The notes below the pieces were generated by a model that was given only the letters and a program-made list of their open reading frames with translations, was not told the origin of the DNA and did no database searches. 64,000 nt of DNA. It comes from an uncultured bacterium. Its GTDB lineage: Bacteria; Pseudomonadota; Alphaproteobacteria; Sphingomonadales; Sphingomonadaceae. Location of the stretch: NCBI GenBank assembly GCA_903884945.1, contig CAISGR010000067.1:38372-102371 (forward strand), written 5' to 3'. This document shows, one piece after another, positions 8,062-17,092 of the stretch. The position numbers and the translations under genes are program-made. The stretch's first letter is position 1. The number at the start of each line of letters is the position of its first letter.

Positions 8062-10359
8062 ATGCGCAAGGGGAAACTGGCTTCTCTGAGTGGGGCATGC
8101 GCGCTCGCGACACTCGCGGCGACACTGGGCGCGATGCCGGCCCTGGCACAGACCGCGGATTCCACGACGGCCACGCCGATCGACAATTCGAACGACATCG
8201 TGGTCACCGCCCAGAAGCGCTCCGAGAAGCTGCAGACGGTGCCGATCAGCATCACCGCCTATACCCAGGCCGACCTGGAGCGCCGCGGCGTCACCAACCT
8301 GTATGACGTCTCGCGGATCGCGCCCTCGCTGGCAGTGGTCTCCTCGGGCCCGGGCGAGAACAACCTGATCGTACGCGGCGTCTCCTCGGTTGCCGGCTCC
8401 GCCGCGACCGTCGGCTATTATCTCGACGACACGCCGATCGCCGCCTCCAGCAACGCCGCCCTGCTGTCGACGCGCGGCGTGATCGACCCGTCGATGATGG
8501 ACGTCTCGCGGATCGAAGTGCTGCGCGGCCCGCAGGGCACGCTCTACGGCTCGAGCTCGATGGGCGGTACGGTGCGCTACATCACCAACCAGCCCAAGCT
8601 CGACGTGGTCGAGGGCCGTGTCCATGCCGAGGCATCCGGCACGGCGCATGGCGGCTTCAACTGGAACGTGAACGGCGTGATCAACGTGCCGCTCGTTACC
8701 GACAAGATGGCCCTGCGCGTCGCCGCCTATTACCGCGACGAGGACGGCTATATCGATCGCTACGCGATCAATCCGACCAACTATCTCGCCGCCGACCCGA
8801 CGGCGAAGAAGCAGGACAACGTCAACACCTACAAGACCTATGGCGCGCGCGCCGCGCTGCTGATCCAGCCGACCGAGAATCTGTCGATCACCCCTTCCTT
8901 CCTGTATCAATATACCAAGCTGGGCAGCCCGTTCACGTTCGACGGCGTGCCGGGTTCGCTGTCCAACCCGATCCAGGTCCGCGACGTCGATGAGCGCAAC
9001 GTCCAGAAGAGCTGGATCGCGAACGTCACGATCAAGCAGCAGGTCGGGCCGATCGAACTGCTCTCGTCCAGCTCCTATTATCACCGCGACGTGAGCCTGC
9101 AGGACGACTCGTCCAAGGTGATCAATTACTTCTTCGGCACGGCGACGGTATCGCCAGTCGCGATGTACGGCAGCTACCGCAACAAGGAGTTCACGCAGGA
9201 ACTGCGCGCGTCGAGCAGCTTCGACGGCCCGTTCCAGGTACTGGTCGGCGGCTTCTATCATGATGTGAAGGCACCACTCGCCTCCTCCATCCCCTACCCC
9301 TCGACCTTCCCCTATCGGGCGGACGCGCCGTTCTCGAGCTTCGACAGCATCTATTCGGGCGTGCGGCGCGCCACGCTGAAGGAATATGCCGGCTTCGGCG
9401 AGGCCTCGTACAAGATCACCCCGACGCTGACGGCGCGTGCCGGCGTGCGCGTATTCCAGGTGGACCAGGGCTTCTACCAGTCGGGCGACGGGCTGTTCAA
9501 CGGCGGCTTCTCCGAGGTCTCCAACAGTTCGCACGACCATGGCGTGACCCCGAAGGCCACGCTGCAATGGCAGGTGACGCCGGACAAGATGCTCTACGCC
9601 ACCGTGTCCAAGGGCTATCGCCCCGGCGGCCCGAACAACCCGGCCCCGGCCAGCCTGTGCGGCGCCGAGGTCCAGGGCCTGGGGCTCAGCCCGAGCCAGC
9701 TCAACCGTTACGGCCCCGATCATCTCTGGAACTACGAGATCGGCGCCAAGACGAGCTGGCTCGACCATCGCCTGACCGTGAACGGGTCAGCCTTCTATAT
9801 CGACTGGGCGAAGGTTCAGCAGCAGATCGTGCTGCAATGCGGCTTCAACGTCACCGCCAATTTCGGCAAGGCAGTAAGCAAGGGCGGCGAACTCGAGATC
9901 GAGTTCCGGCCGATCAAGCAGCTCACCTTGGGTGCCGGCTTCGGCTATACCGACGCCAAGCTGAAGAACGACGTGCCGGGCACGGCGGCGAAGGATGGCG
10001 ACCAGCTGCCGAACGTGCCGAAATGGACGGCATCGGGCTCGGTCGAATATTCGGACCAGCTAAGCGACCGCTACAAGGGCTTTGGGCGTGTCGACTTCAG
10101 CTATCTCGGCCCGGCGGACTTCCTCTATGATCGCACCAGCCCCTTCTATCGGCGCCCGGGCTTCTCGATCTTCAACGCGCGCGTCGGCGTGAACCCGGTG
10201 GAGGGGCCCTGGGAGGTATCGGCCTTCATCAACAACATCTTCGACAAGAAGGGCGAGACGGACCTTCCCGTCGCGATTTCGGCCGATCTGCCGACGACGC
10301 GGCGGATCGCGCTCAACCAGCCGCGTACGATCGGCCTGGGCGTCGGTTACCGCTTCTGA
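8062..10359 (+). CDS. TonB-dependent outer-membrane receptor
   Basis: A 765-residue outer-membrane receptor. It has a signal peptide (MRKGKLASLSG... to ALAQ, about 30 residues), a TonB box-like DIVVTAQKR, a plug domain with RVLRGPQGTLYGSSSMGGTVRY-type sequence, and a 22-strand barrel ending in the C-terminal aromatic GVGYRF needed for BAM recognition. It imports an unknown ligand using TonB energy. The ATG at 8062 is preferred because AAAGGGG sits 10 bases upstream; the ATG at 8053 is too close. Its neighbours, a divergent HTH-cupin regulator and a downstream M24 peptidase, hint at a peptide-like or amide substrate, but that is inference. The oar-type sequence resembles receptors abundant in sphingomonads. 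Confidence 0.92.
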   Translation: MRKGKLASLSGACALATLAATLGAMPALAQTADSTTATPIDNSNDIVVTAQKRSEKLQTVPISITAYTQADLERRGVTNLYDVSRIAPSLAVVSSGPGENNLIVRGVSSVAGSAATVGYYLDDTPIAASSNAALLSTRGVIDPSMMDVSRIEVLRGPQGTLYGSSSMGGTVRYITNQPKLDVVEGRVHAEASGTAHGGFNWNVNGVINVPLVTDKMALRVAAYYRDEDGYIDRYAINPTNYLAADPTAKKQDNVNTYKTYGARAALLIQPTENLSITPSFLYQYTKLGSPFTFDGVPGSLSNPIQVRDVDERNVQKSWIANVTIKQQVGPIELLSSSSYYHRDVSLQDDSSKVINYFFGTATVSPVAMYGSYRNKEFTQELRASSSFDGPFQVLVGGFYHDVKAPLASSIPYPSTFPYRADAPFSSFDSIYSGVRRATLKEYAGFGEASYKITPTLTARAGVRVFQVDQGFYQSGDGLFNGGFSEVSNSSHDHGVTPKATLQWQVTPDKMLYATVSKGYRPGGPNNPAPASLCGAEVQGLGLSPSQLNRYGPDHLWNYEIGAKTSWLDHRLTVNGSAFYIDWAKVQQQIVLQCGFNVTANFGKAVSKGGELEIEFRPIKQLTLGAGFGYTDAKLKNDVPGTAAKDGDQLPNVPKWTASGSVEYSDQLSDRYKGFGRVDFSYLGPADFLYDRTSPFYRRPGFSIFNARVGVNPVEGPWEVSAFINNIFDKKGETDLPVAISADLPTTRRIALNQPRTIGLGVGYRF

Positions 10360-10370
10360 GGATGAAACGG

Positions 10371-10400
10371 GGAGGGTGCCCGGCCAAGGGCGCCCTCCCC
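10371..10400 (+). terminator. Hairpin between TonB receptor and M24 peptidase
   Basis: GGGAGGGTGCCC and GGGCGCCCTCCC form a 12-base stem with one mismatch around a 6-base loop, just after the receptor stop. No T-run follows. It may attenuate transcription into the peptidase gene. It also argues for the later ATG (10416) as the peptidase start, since an earlier start would place the hairpin inside the coding region. Confidence 0.45.
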
Positions 10401-10415
10401 GCACAGGTGTTCAAG

Positions 10416-11813
10416 ATGTTCGATTCCGCGATCCACGATCTTCGCCGCCGGGCGCTCGCGGCGGCGATGCCGGGCGGCGTGCTGCTGTTCGCGGGGAATG
10501 ACGACGCCCCGACCAATTTCCGCGCCAACATCTATCCTTTCGTGCAGGATGGCTGCTTCCGCTACTTCTTCGGGATCAACCGGCCCGGGCTGATCGGCCT
10601 GATCGATGTTGATGCCGGCGAATCCTGGCTGTTCGGCGAGGAAAGCACGATCGATGCGACGATCTGGCTCGGCGCCCAGCCCTCGCTTGCCGAGCAGGCC
10701 GAGGCAGTCGGCATCCGCCATGTCGGCTCTCCGGCCGACCTTGGCGCGCGCCTGGCGCTGGCGAAGAGCCAGGGCCGCGCGATCCAGCATCCGCCGGCCT
10801 ATCGCGCGGATACGCTGCTCAAGCTCGCGGCGTTGCTCGGCAGCCCGACCGACACGGTCGCACAGCACCGCGCACCAGCCCTGACCGCCGCCATCATCGC
10901 GTTGCGGGAGATCAAGGCGCCCGAGGAGATCGCCGAGATGGAAGCGGCGCTCGCCGTCACGCGCGCCATGCACCACGCGGCGATGGCCGCAACGCGCCCC
11001 GGCGTGCCCGAGCACGCAGTGGCCGGACTGATCGAAGGCATCGCGCGCGGTGCCGACCTGCACCTCGCCTATCAGACCATCTTCTCGGGCCGCGGGGAAA
11101 TTCTCCACAATCTCCGCTACGACCGGGTGCTTGGCGACGGCGAGCTGGTGGTGAACGATTCAGCCGCCGTCAGCCAGCGCGGCTATGCCAGCGACATCAC
11201 GCGCACCTTGCCGGTCTCGGGTCGCTTCGACCCGCTGCAGCGCCGGCTCTACGAGGCAGTGCTGCGCGCCCAGCAGGAGGCGATCGCCGAGACCCGACCG
11301 GGCGCCTCCTATCTCCAGCTTCATCTGGGCGCGGCGCGCGTGCTCGCGGAGGAACTGATCGGCTTGGGGCTATTCCGGGGCGATCCGGCGACGGTGGTGG
11401 AAAGCGGCGCCTATGCGCTGTGCTTCCAGTGCGGGCTCGGCCACCAGATCGGCCTGGACGTCCACGACATGGAAGCGCTGGGCGAGGACAATGTCGGCTA
11501 TGACGCCGAGATCAGCCGCTCGACCCTGTTCGGGCTGAAGAATCTCCGGCTGGGCAAGCGGCTGCGGCCGGGCATGGTCGTCACGATGGAGCCGGGACTC
11601 TACTTCATTCCGCAACTGATCGACCTGTGGCGCGCCGAACGCCGCCACGCAGAGCTGATCGACTATGACCGCTTCGACGCATTTCGCGGATTCGGCGGCA
11701 TTCGCATCGAAGACGATGTTCTCGTCACGGAGACCGGCGCGCGCATCCTCGGCGAACCGATCGCCCGATCGGTCGACGAGGTCGAAGCGCTGATGGGAAC
11801 GGGCCCGCGCTGA
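10416..11813 (+). CDS. pepP: M24 family aminopeptidase P-like metallopeptidase
   Basis: A 465-residue protein with an aminopeptidase P N-terminal domain (starting DLRRRALAAAMPGG, then FRANIYPFVQDGCFRYFFGI) and a pita-bread M24 catalytic domain. All five metal ligands are visible: Asp in VVNDSAA, Asp in YASDITRT, His in GLGHQIGLDVHD, Glu in TMEPGLYF and Glu in IRIEDDVL. The enzyme would remove N-terminal residues from Xaa-Pro peptides in the cytoplasm. The start at 10416 (AGG 8 bases upstream) is preferred over an ATG at 10362, which would encode the intergenic hairpin. It follows the TonB receptor, so peptide salvage is plausible. The symbol is by homology; paralogues exist in most genomes. 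Confidence 0.85.
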   Translation: MFDSAIHDLRRRALAAAMPGGVLLFAGNDDAPTNFRANIYPFVQDGCFRYFFGINRPGLIGLIDVDAGESWLFGEESTIDATIWLGAQPSLAEQAEAVGIRHVGSPADLGARLALAKSQGRAIQHPPAYRADTLLKLAALLGSPTDTVAQHRAPALTAAIIALREIKAPEEIAEMEAALAVTRAMHHAAMAATRPGVPEHAVAGLIEGIARGADLHLAYQTIFSGRGEILHNLRYDRVLGDGELVVNDSAAVSQRGYASDITRTLPVSGRFDPLQRRLYEAVLRAQQEAIAETRPGASYLQLHLGAARVLAEELIGLGLFRGDPATVVESGAYALCFQCGLGHQIGLDVHDMEALGEDNVGYDAEISRSTLFGLKNLRLGKRLRPGMVVTMEPGLYFIPQLIDLWRAERRHAELIDYDRFDAFRGFGGIRIEDDVLVTETGARILGEPIARSVDEVEALMGTGPR

Positions 11814-11825
11814 AGCAGCCGCGGC

Positions 11826-11843
11826 GGCCTAGGTGTTTAGGCC
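11826..11843. terminator. Hairpin shared by convergent genes
   Basis: GGCCTA-(6 bases)-TAGGCC forms a perfect 6-base stem between the rightward peptidase and the leftward PepSY gene, overlapping the PepSY stop codon. There is no T-run on either side. It is probably a weak bidirectional transcription end. Confidence 0.35.
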
Positions 11844-12943
11844 CTCGCTGCCTTGCGGGCCTTCAGCTCGGCCTTCCAGCCCCGCGCGCGCCACCACATG
11901 ATGATCCCGGTCACGGCGAGGATCGCCGGCAGGATGCCGCCGAGGAAGATGATCGCCTGCCACAGCCCGCCCATGCCGGTGCCGTCATGGATCCGGCGCA
12001 TCAGCCGGGCCGTGTTTTCCCGCTGTGGCTGTCCGGCCTTCGCCTTGCCGGTGGCATCATCGACCGTGACCTGGGGCTGGGAACTGCCAGCCAGCGCGAT
12101 ACGCCATTCGGGCTTGAGATCGGTCGGCCAGGTCACCTGACGCAGGTCCCCGGGAAGGACCGCTTGGGCGCTGGCGATCGCCGTGTCGAGCGACAGCCTG
12201 GTGACCGCCAGCGGCTTCGCCCGTGCCATCGCCGCGCGATCCGGCCCGGCGCCGCGTTGCTGTGCCGCGCCGCCGAACATGCCGAAGAATTGCGGGAAGG
12301 ATATCCACGCGCCGGTCAGCGAAAGCACGAACAGCGGCAGTGCGATCCAGAAGCCGAGCAGGTGATGGAGGTTGCTGTCGAGATGGGGATGCCGCCGCCA
12401 GCGAAAGCCCCGCACCCATTTCCCGACGGTCGGCCACCACAGCCATAGCCCGGTGAAGCAGGAGAGCATCATCGCGACGCCGATCCACCCGACGACCTGA
12501 CGCCCAATACCGGGCACCATCAGGCTGCCATGGATCTGGTGCATCGCGCGGATCAGGCCGCCATTGCTGCCGGACTTTTCGAGCACGCGCGCCGACGGCG
12601 GATCGAGCCACAGCGTCGTCCGCGCCGGCGGCCCGGCGCGCATCGGCTTGCCCGGCTGGCTAACCGCGACGACGACCGGCGCCCCGGCCTCCTCCGGCAG
12701 GGTGAGCGAGGCGACGCGCTCGCCGGGCGCCAGCACCGCCTCCGCCGCCGCGACATAGCGCGCCGGATCGATCATTCTATCCCCGCTGACTGCATAGCGC
12801 TGCGGATTCAGGGCATGATCGAGCGCCTCGTCCCAGACGAGCGCCGATCCCGTCAGCGAGATCGGAATGATCAGGATCGCGAGGATCAGCCCGATCCATT
12901 TATGCACCTGGAACCACGCGCGCCGCAGCGCCAGCTTGCTCAT
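11837..12943 (-). CDS. PepSY-associated transmembrane protein (PiuB-like)
   Basis: A 368-residue inner-membrane protein of the PepSY_TM (PiuB) family. The first helix carries the family pattern RRAWFQVHKWIGLILAILIIPISLTGSALVW; further helices lie around residues 140-165, 200-220 and 335-355. Two PepSY-like periplasmic segments lie between them. Relatives are co-expressed with siderophore receptors and are thought to act as ferric-siderophore reductases or transport partners; the paired His residues in the helices would bind haem or metal. It is the last gene of the iron operon, 19 bases after piuC. The role in iron use is inferred from family and neighbours. Confidence 0.85.
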   Translation of the reverse strand: MSKLALRRAWFQVHKWIGLILAILIIPISLTGSALVWDEALDHALNPQRYAVSGDRMIDPARYVAAAEAVLAPGERVASLTLPEEAGAPVVVAVSQPGKPMRAGPPARTTLWLDPPSARVLEKSGSNGGLIRAMHQIHGSLMVPGIGRQVVGWIGVAMMLSCFTGLWLWWPTVGKWVRGFRWRRHPHLDSNLHHLLGFWIALPLFVLSLTGAWISFPQFFGMFGGAAQQRGAGPDRAAMARAKPLAVTRLSLDTAIASAQAVLPGDLRQVTWPTDLKPEWRIALAGSSQPQVTVDDATGKAKAGQPQRENTARLMRRIHDGTGMGGLWQAIIFLGGILPAILAVTGIIMWWRARGWKAELKARKAARA

Positions 12944-12962
12944 CTCGTCGTCCTTAGTCGGC

Positions 12963-13646
12963 TTATGCGTCCGCCCAGCGGCGCAACAGATTGTGATAGA
13001 CTCCGGTCAGCTTAACCACGGATGCATCATCCTGCCCCCGGTCGGCCGCGACCGACTGAACCGCTGAATCGAGATCGAACAGGATCCGGCGCGCGCCATC
13101 GTCCCGGATCATCGACTGGATCCAGAAGAAAGAGGCGATCCGCGTGCCGCGCGTCACCGGCGTGACATGGTGGAGGCTGGAAGCCGGATAAAGCACCATA
13201 TGCCCCGCCGGCAGCTTGACCTGCTGTTCGCCGAACTGGCCCTCGATCACCAGTTCGCCGCCATCATAGCTCGCGGGATCGGCCAGGAAGAGCGTCGCCG
13301 ACAGATCGCTGCGGATCCGGAAATCGCTGCCGCGCCGGATACGCACGGCATTGTCGACATGCGTGCCGAACCCCTGCCCCTCGCCATAGCGATTGAACAA
13401 GGGCGGGAAGACCTTGAGCGGGAGCGCTGCAGCCACGAACAGTGGCGACGCGGCAAGCGCATCGAGGATAATGCCCCCGGCACGGCGCGCCGCCGCCGAC
13501 TCCTCGGGAAGCTGCTCGTTGCGCTTGGCAAGCGCGGACTGGACGCCGGACGTGGCGTTGCCGTCGATCCAGGCGGCAGCATCGATCGTCGCGCGGATCG
13601 TGGCGAGCTGCTCCGCCGTCACGAGATCGGGGATCGCGATCAGCAT
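12963..13646 (-). CDS. piuC: PKHD-type Fe(II)/2-oxoglutarate hydroxylase
   Basis: A 227-residue member of the PiuC/YbiX family. The jelly-roll core shows the iron ligands His96-x-Asp98 (GTHVDNAV) and His159 ([11 protein letters not shown]), with Arg169 positioned to bind 2-oxoglutarate. Length matches YbiX (about 225). These enzymes are iron-repressed and sit beside catecholate siderophore receptors; their substrate is unproven. The start ATG overlaps the end of the Sel1 gene by 7 bases, so translation is probably coupled. The gene lies inside the Fur-controlled unit beginning at 16876. Confidence 0.92.
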   Translation of the reverse strand: MLIAIPDLVTAEQLATIRATIDAAAWIDGNATSGVQSALAKRNEQLPEESAAARRAGGIILDALAASPLFVAAALPLKVFPPLFNRYGEGQGFGTHVDNAVRIRRGSDFRIRSDLSATLFLADPASYDGGELVIEGQFGEQQVKLPAGHMVLYPASSLHHVTPVTRGTRIASFFWIQSMIRDDGARRILFDLDSAVQSVAADRGQDDASVVKLTGVYHNLLRRWADA

Positions 13647-14395
13647 GCGCCGGCCCCCTGCCGCAGCGCCTGGACCCCGCGCACCCGAAACGCCGGCAGG
13701 TCGGCCGATGCCAGCCAGGCGATGGCCTTGTCGACAAAGGCCGGCGTCGCCGTCTCGCCGGCGCGCCGCAGCCAGCCGATCGCTTCCTCGACCTTGCCGG
13801 CCGCACCGAGCATGCGGGCATGGTTGAACGCGCCGCGGAAATCGCCGCCCCGTGCCGCCCGGGCATAGCAGCGCGCCGCCGTCGCCAGATCGCGCGGGAC
13901 GACCCAGCCATCCTCATGGAAGCTGCCGACGAAGTTGATCGCCTTGGCGTTGCCGAGCGCGGCCGCCCGCCTGAACCAGTCGAGCGCCGCCGCCTTGTCC
14001 TCGGCGACCCCTGCGCCGAGCGCGAGAAGCGTCGCGTAATTGTACATGCCCCAATCGAGCCCGCGCTCGGCCGCGATCCGGTAGCAGGCGGCGGCGCGCG
14101 CCTTGTCGGGCGCGGTGCCCCAGCCGAGATCGTAGCAGCGGCCGACCATGTTGATCGCCATCAGGTGATGCTGCGCCGCCGCCCGGACGAACCAGCCGAG
14201 CGCAGCGGCCTCGTCCTTTTCCACCCCTGCCCCATCAAGCAGCAGCTGGCCGTAGACGGCCTGCGCCTCGGCGAGGCCAGCCTCGGCCGCCGCGCGGAGG
14301 AACGCGGCGCGCTCCCCGGGCTGGCCCGAGAGGCGCGCGGCAATATCCTCCGGCGACAACCGGTTGAGCTCGTCGAGCCCGAGCGTCTCCCCCAT
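13640..14395 (-). CDS. Sel1-repeat (TPR-like) protein
   Basis: A 251-residue protein built of Sel1-like repeats: units such as [37 protein letters not shown] recur about every 36 residues (starting near 37, 73, 109 and 145), with the usual A-x-x-x-L-G-x-x-Y pattern. No signal peptide is seen, so it should be cytoplasmic, acting as a protein-binding scaffold. It lies between the siderophore receptor (6-base gap) and piuC (7-base overlap), so it is part of the iron operon. Sel1 proteins next to PiuC recur in proteobacteria to my knowledge, but their role in iron uptake is not established. Confidence 0.85.
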   Translation of the reverse strand: MGETLGLDELNRLSPEDIAARLSGQPGERAAFLRAAAEAGLAEAQAVYGQLLLDGAGVEKDEAAALGWFVRAAAQHHLMAINMVGRCYDLGWGTAPDKARAAACYRIAAERGLDWGMYNYATLLALGAGVAEDKAAALDWFRRAAALGNAKAINFVGSFHEDGWVVPRDLATAARCYARAARGGDFRGAFNHARMLGAAGKVEEAIGWLRRAGETATPAFVDKAIAWLASADLPAFRVRGVQALRQGAGAC

Positions 14396-14401
14396 CGGCC
14401 T

Positions 14402-16876
14402 TCAGAAACCGACGGTCAGCGTGCCGAAGACCGTCCGTCCGGGTGCGATCGCGGCATAATGCGACGTGTAAGTCTGGGTGTAATAGATCTTGTTGGTCAG
14501 GTTCTGTGCATTCACACCAAGCTCGACATGGTCCATCAGCTTGTAGCGGAGCTGCGCATCGAAGCGCCAGTAAGCCGGTGTCCCCCGCGTCAACACCTTG
14601 GTTGCCGGCGTGACCGTGACCACGCCCGCGCTATTCTGCGTCGCGGCGCGGTTATCGGCATAACCGCCGATCTGGCGATCCATGTAATAGGCCCCGCCAC
14701 CGAAGGAGAAGCGTTTGGTCGCCTGATAATTGGTCGAAAGGGTGAAGCTGTTCTTCGTCGTTTGCGGCACCTGACGGCCATTGTTAACGGACGGCACATA
14801 AACGGTCTTCGCGGCCTGGCCGGCCACTGCCGGCACGGTGAGCGCGCTGAATCCGCCATCGATGATCTTGGGATCGAGATGGGTATAGCCACCGAAGACG
14901 GTCCAGCCCGGCAGGATCGTGCCGTTCGCGGTGAGCTCCACGCCGCGGATCCGCGTGTTGCCGATGAACTGGACGGTATTCGCATCGACCGTCACCCGAG
15001 CATTGTCGATGTCCGTCTGGAACACGGCGATCGCGAGAGCCAGCCTTTCGCCGAAAAAATTCCCCTTGGCGCCGATCTCATAGGACCGGGTCTTCTGGAC
15101 CTTGAGCGCATCGACCGCCGCCGCGGCCGAGGCAGTGGTGCCGAGCGAATTATCCTCCCGGCCCTCGCCGAGCAGACTATTGGGCGGCGTCGCAGCGGTG
15201 GCGTAGCTCGCATAGAGGCTCGTCTCGCCGGTCGGCTTAAAGACGAGACCGGCCTGCCAGTTGAACAGATTGTCGGTCCGCTCGATCTGGATCGGCGTTG
15301 CGCCGACAGCGAAGGGCAGCGTGACCTTGGAAGTGAATCGATCGTAGCGGGCACCGAGATTCAGGATCAGCGAAGGCAGCAGCGTGATTGAGTCGAACGC
15401 ATATACCGCCTGGGTCTGCGCATCGTTCTGCGTCTCGGTATTGGGAGCGCCCTTCACGATCGGCGTCACCACGCTCGACGTGTCGCTGGCATAGTTCACC
15501 CACGGATCATTGTAGTTCGGCGTGAACAGGCTGGTGCAATAATAGCGTGCGATCGTGGCGTCATTGCAGCGCGGGCTGACGGTTGATCCGTTCGCCGACA
15601 CGAAAGCGCCGCGCCGGGTCTTTTCCCAGGAGAATTCCGCACCGCCCGCAAAGCTGTGGCGGATGCCGCCGGTATCGAAGGTGCCGCTCAGATCGACCTG
15701 ATCGACGATGCTTTCGCTATAGCCGTAGCGCGTATTGCCGCGGCGCCAGACCATGCCGCCAGTGGTGACGTTCGTGCCGCTATTGGTCGCGGTGGTGCCA
15801 TAGACGTTACCCTGACTGTCATCGGGCAGAAGAAAGATATAGGCCTGATCGCTGTGCGTATAGCGCGCGGTGTTGCGCAGCGTGATCGCGCCGAAATCAT
15901 GCTCGACGCGGATCGTTGCCTGGTTGGTGGTGGAATCGCGAAAATCGCGATCGACGAGCCCGTAGAAGTTCGAGCGCTTGACCACGCCGGTCTGCCCGCT
16001 CGCCGTGGTAACGGTACCCATGGCGGGCGTGGTAAAGATCTCACCCGTGCCCGGCACATTGGCGATCGTATACAGATAGGGAATGCCGCTGTCGGGCAAC
16101 TCGTGGCTTTCGAGATAATAATAGCTCGCGGTGAGCCGGGTCGGCGTACCGAGCCCGATGGTGACGCTGGGCGCAAAACCCCAGCGCTTCGACCAGATCG
16201 CATCCCGATCGACCACATCCTGATCGTGCCACAGCCCTTGCACCCGGAACGCGACCGTATCGCTGACCTTCAGGTTGAGATCGCCGGTGACGCGCTTGTA
16301 ATCTCCATTGCCATAGCTGGCGCTGACCGAACCGAAGGTGTCGGCCACGGGCAGACGGGAGAGGATATTGATCGTGCCGCCGGCGCTACCGCGGCCGCCA
16401 AGGGTCGAATCCGAGCCCCGGACGATTTGGACCGACTCGATGGCGAAGACCTCGCGAGTCTGCGAGGCGAGATCACGCACACCGTCCACATAGATGCTGC
16501 CTTGGCTGTCGAAGCCGCGGATGAAGGGCCGGTCGCCGATCGGGTTGCCGCCCTCGGCGGCGCCGAACGTGATGCCGGGCACGGTGCGCAGCGCATCCTG
16601 CAAGGTGGTCGAGCCGGTTTGCTCGATCACCTCCTTGGGCAGCACGACGATCGACTTGGGCGTGTTGACCAGCGGCGCCACGTCCTTCGGACCCCGTTCG
16701 CGCTGGCCCTTGACGAGAATATCGTCGCGATTCTGCCCGTCCTCGTCGGTCGCGGGGGCCGGATTCGGCCCATCGACGGCAAGCGCCGGCCCGCTCGCAA
16801 AGGCACCGACACAGGACAGCGCGAGAAAGGCGGGCGTGGCGATCGGCGACCGTCGGGCGGTGCTGGTAGTACGCAA
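14402..16876 (-). CDS. fiu: TonB-dependent catecholate siderophore receptor (Fiu-like)
   Basis: An 824-residue TonB receptor of the siderophore branch. Signal peptide to about residue 33 (ALAVDG), TonB-box region DDILVKGQRE, plug with NTPKSIVVLPKEVIEQTGSTTLQDALRTVPGITFGAAEGG, the typical IRGFDSQGSIYVDGVRD segment and the RGSDSTLGGRGSAGGTINI motif, and a barrel ending in TVFGTLTVGF. These patterns match Fiu-type receptors for ferric catecholates. The start is a TTG with AGGGG 8 bases upstream. It leads a four-gene operon (receptor, Sel1, piuC, PepSY). Two Fur-box-like palindromes lie 35-77 bases upstream, so iron repression is expected. Ligand identity is inferred. Confidence 0.9.
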   Translation of the reverse strand: MRTTSTARRSPIATPAFLALSCVGAFASGPALAVDGPNPAPATDEDGQNRDDILVKGQRERGPKDVAPLVNTPKSIVVLPKEVIEQTGSTTLQDALRTVPGITFGAAEGGNPIGDRPFIRGFDSQGSIYVDGVRDLASQTREVFAIESVQIVRGSDSTLGGRGSAGGTINILSRLPVADTFGSVSASYGNGDYKRVTGDLNLKVSDTVAFRVQGLWHDQDVVDRDAIWSKRWGFAPSVTIGLGTPTRLTASYYYLESHELPDSGIPYLYTIANVPGTGEIFTTPAMGTVTTASGQTGVVKRSNFYGLVDRDFRDSTTNQATIRVEHDFGAITLRNTARYTHSDQAYIFLLPDDSQGNVYGTTATNSGTNVTTGGMVWRRGNTRYGYSESIVDQVDLSGTFDTGGIRHSFAGGAEFSWEKTRRGAFVSANGSTVSPRCNDATIARYYCTSLFTPNYNDPWVNYASDTSSVVTPIVKGAPNTETQNDAQTQAVYAFDSITLLPSLILNLGARYDRFTSKVTLPFAVGATPIQIERTDNLFNWQAGLVFKPTGETSLYASYATAATPPNSLLGEGREDNSLGTTASAAAAVDALKVQKTRSYEIGAKGNFFGERLALAIAVFQTDIDNARVTVDANTVQFIGNTRIRGVELTANGTILPGWTVFGGYTHLDPKIIDGGFSALTVPAVAGQAAKTVYVPSVNNGRQVPQTTKNSFTLSTNYQATKRFSFGGGAYYMDRQIGGYADNRAATQNSAGVVTVTPATKVLTRGTPAYWRFDAQLRYKLMDHVELGVNAQNLTNKIYYTQTYTSHYAAIAPGRTVFGTLTVGF

Positions 16877-16910
16877 GATTGGGTCCCCTCTGATGACGGG
16901 AACCGGCTAT

Positions 16911-16953
16911 TGCGAGTCACTCGCATTGTCAACGCTATTGAGAGTAATTCTCA
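16911..16953 (-). promoter_or_regulatory. Two Fur-box-like operators of the siderophore receptor operon
   Basis: Two 7-1-7 palindromes stand 28 bases apart. TGCGAGTCACTCGCA (16911-16925) is a perfect inverted repeat around a central C. TGAGAGTAATTCTCA (16939-16953) has one mismatch. This architecture is that of Fur sites in alphaproteobacteria. They lie 35-77 bases upstream of the TTG start, where they would cover the promoter. Iron-dependent repression is inferred from the motif plus the iron-uptake genes. Confidence 0.7.
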
Positions 16954-17092
16954 GTTGCGGTGATCGAAATTTTGCAGCTCGGGAGAGGCTGACGGCAGCG
17001 CCGGCTCGCCCCCTCCTCCGGGCCAGTGGAAGACCAATGACCGTTCCTCATCCCGAGCCTTGAGTGTCGGAGTGGATCGGCTAGGTGGAGGC

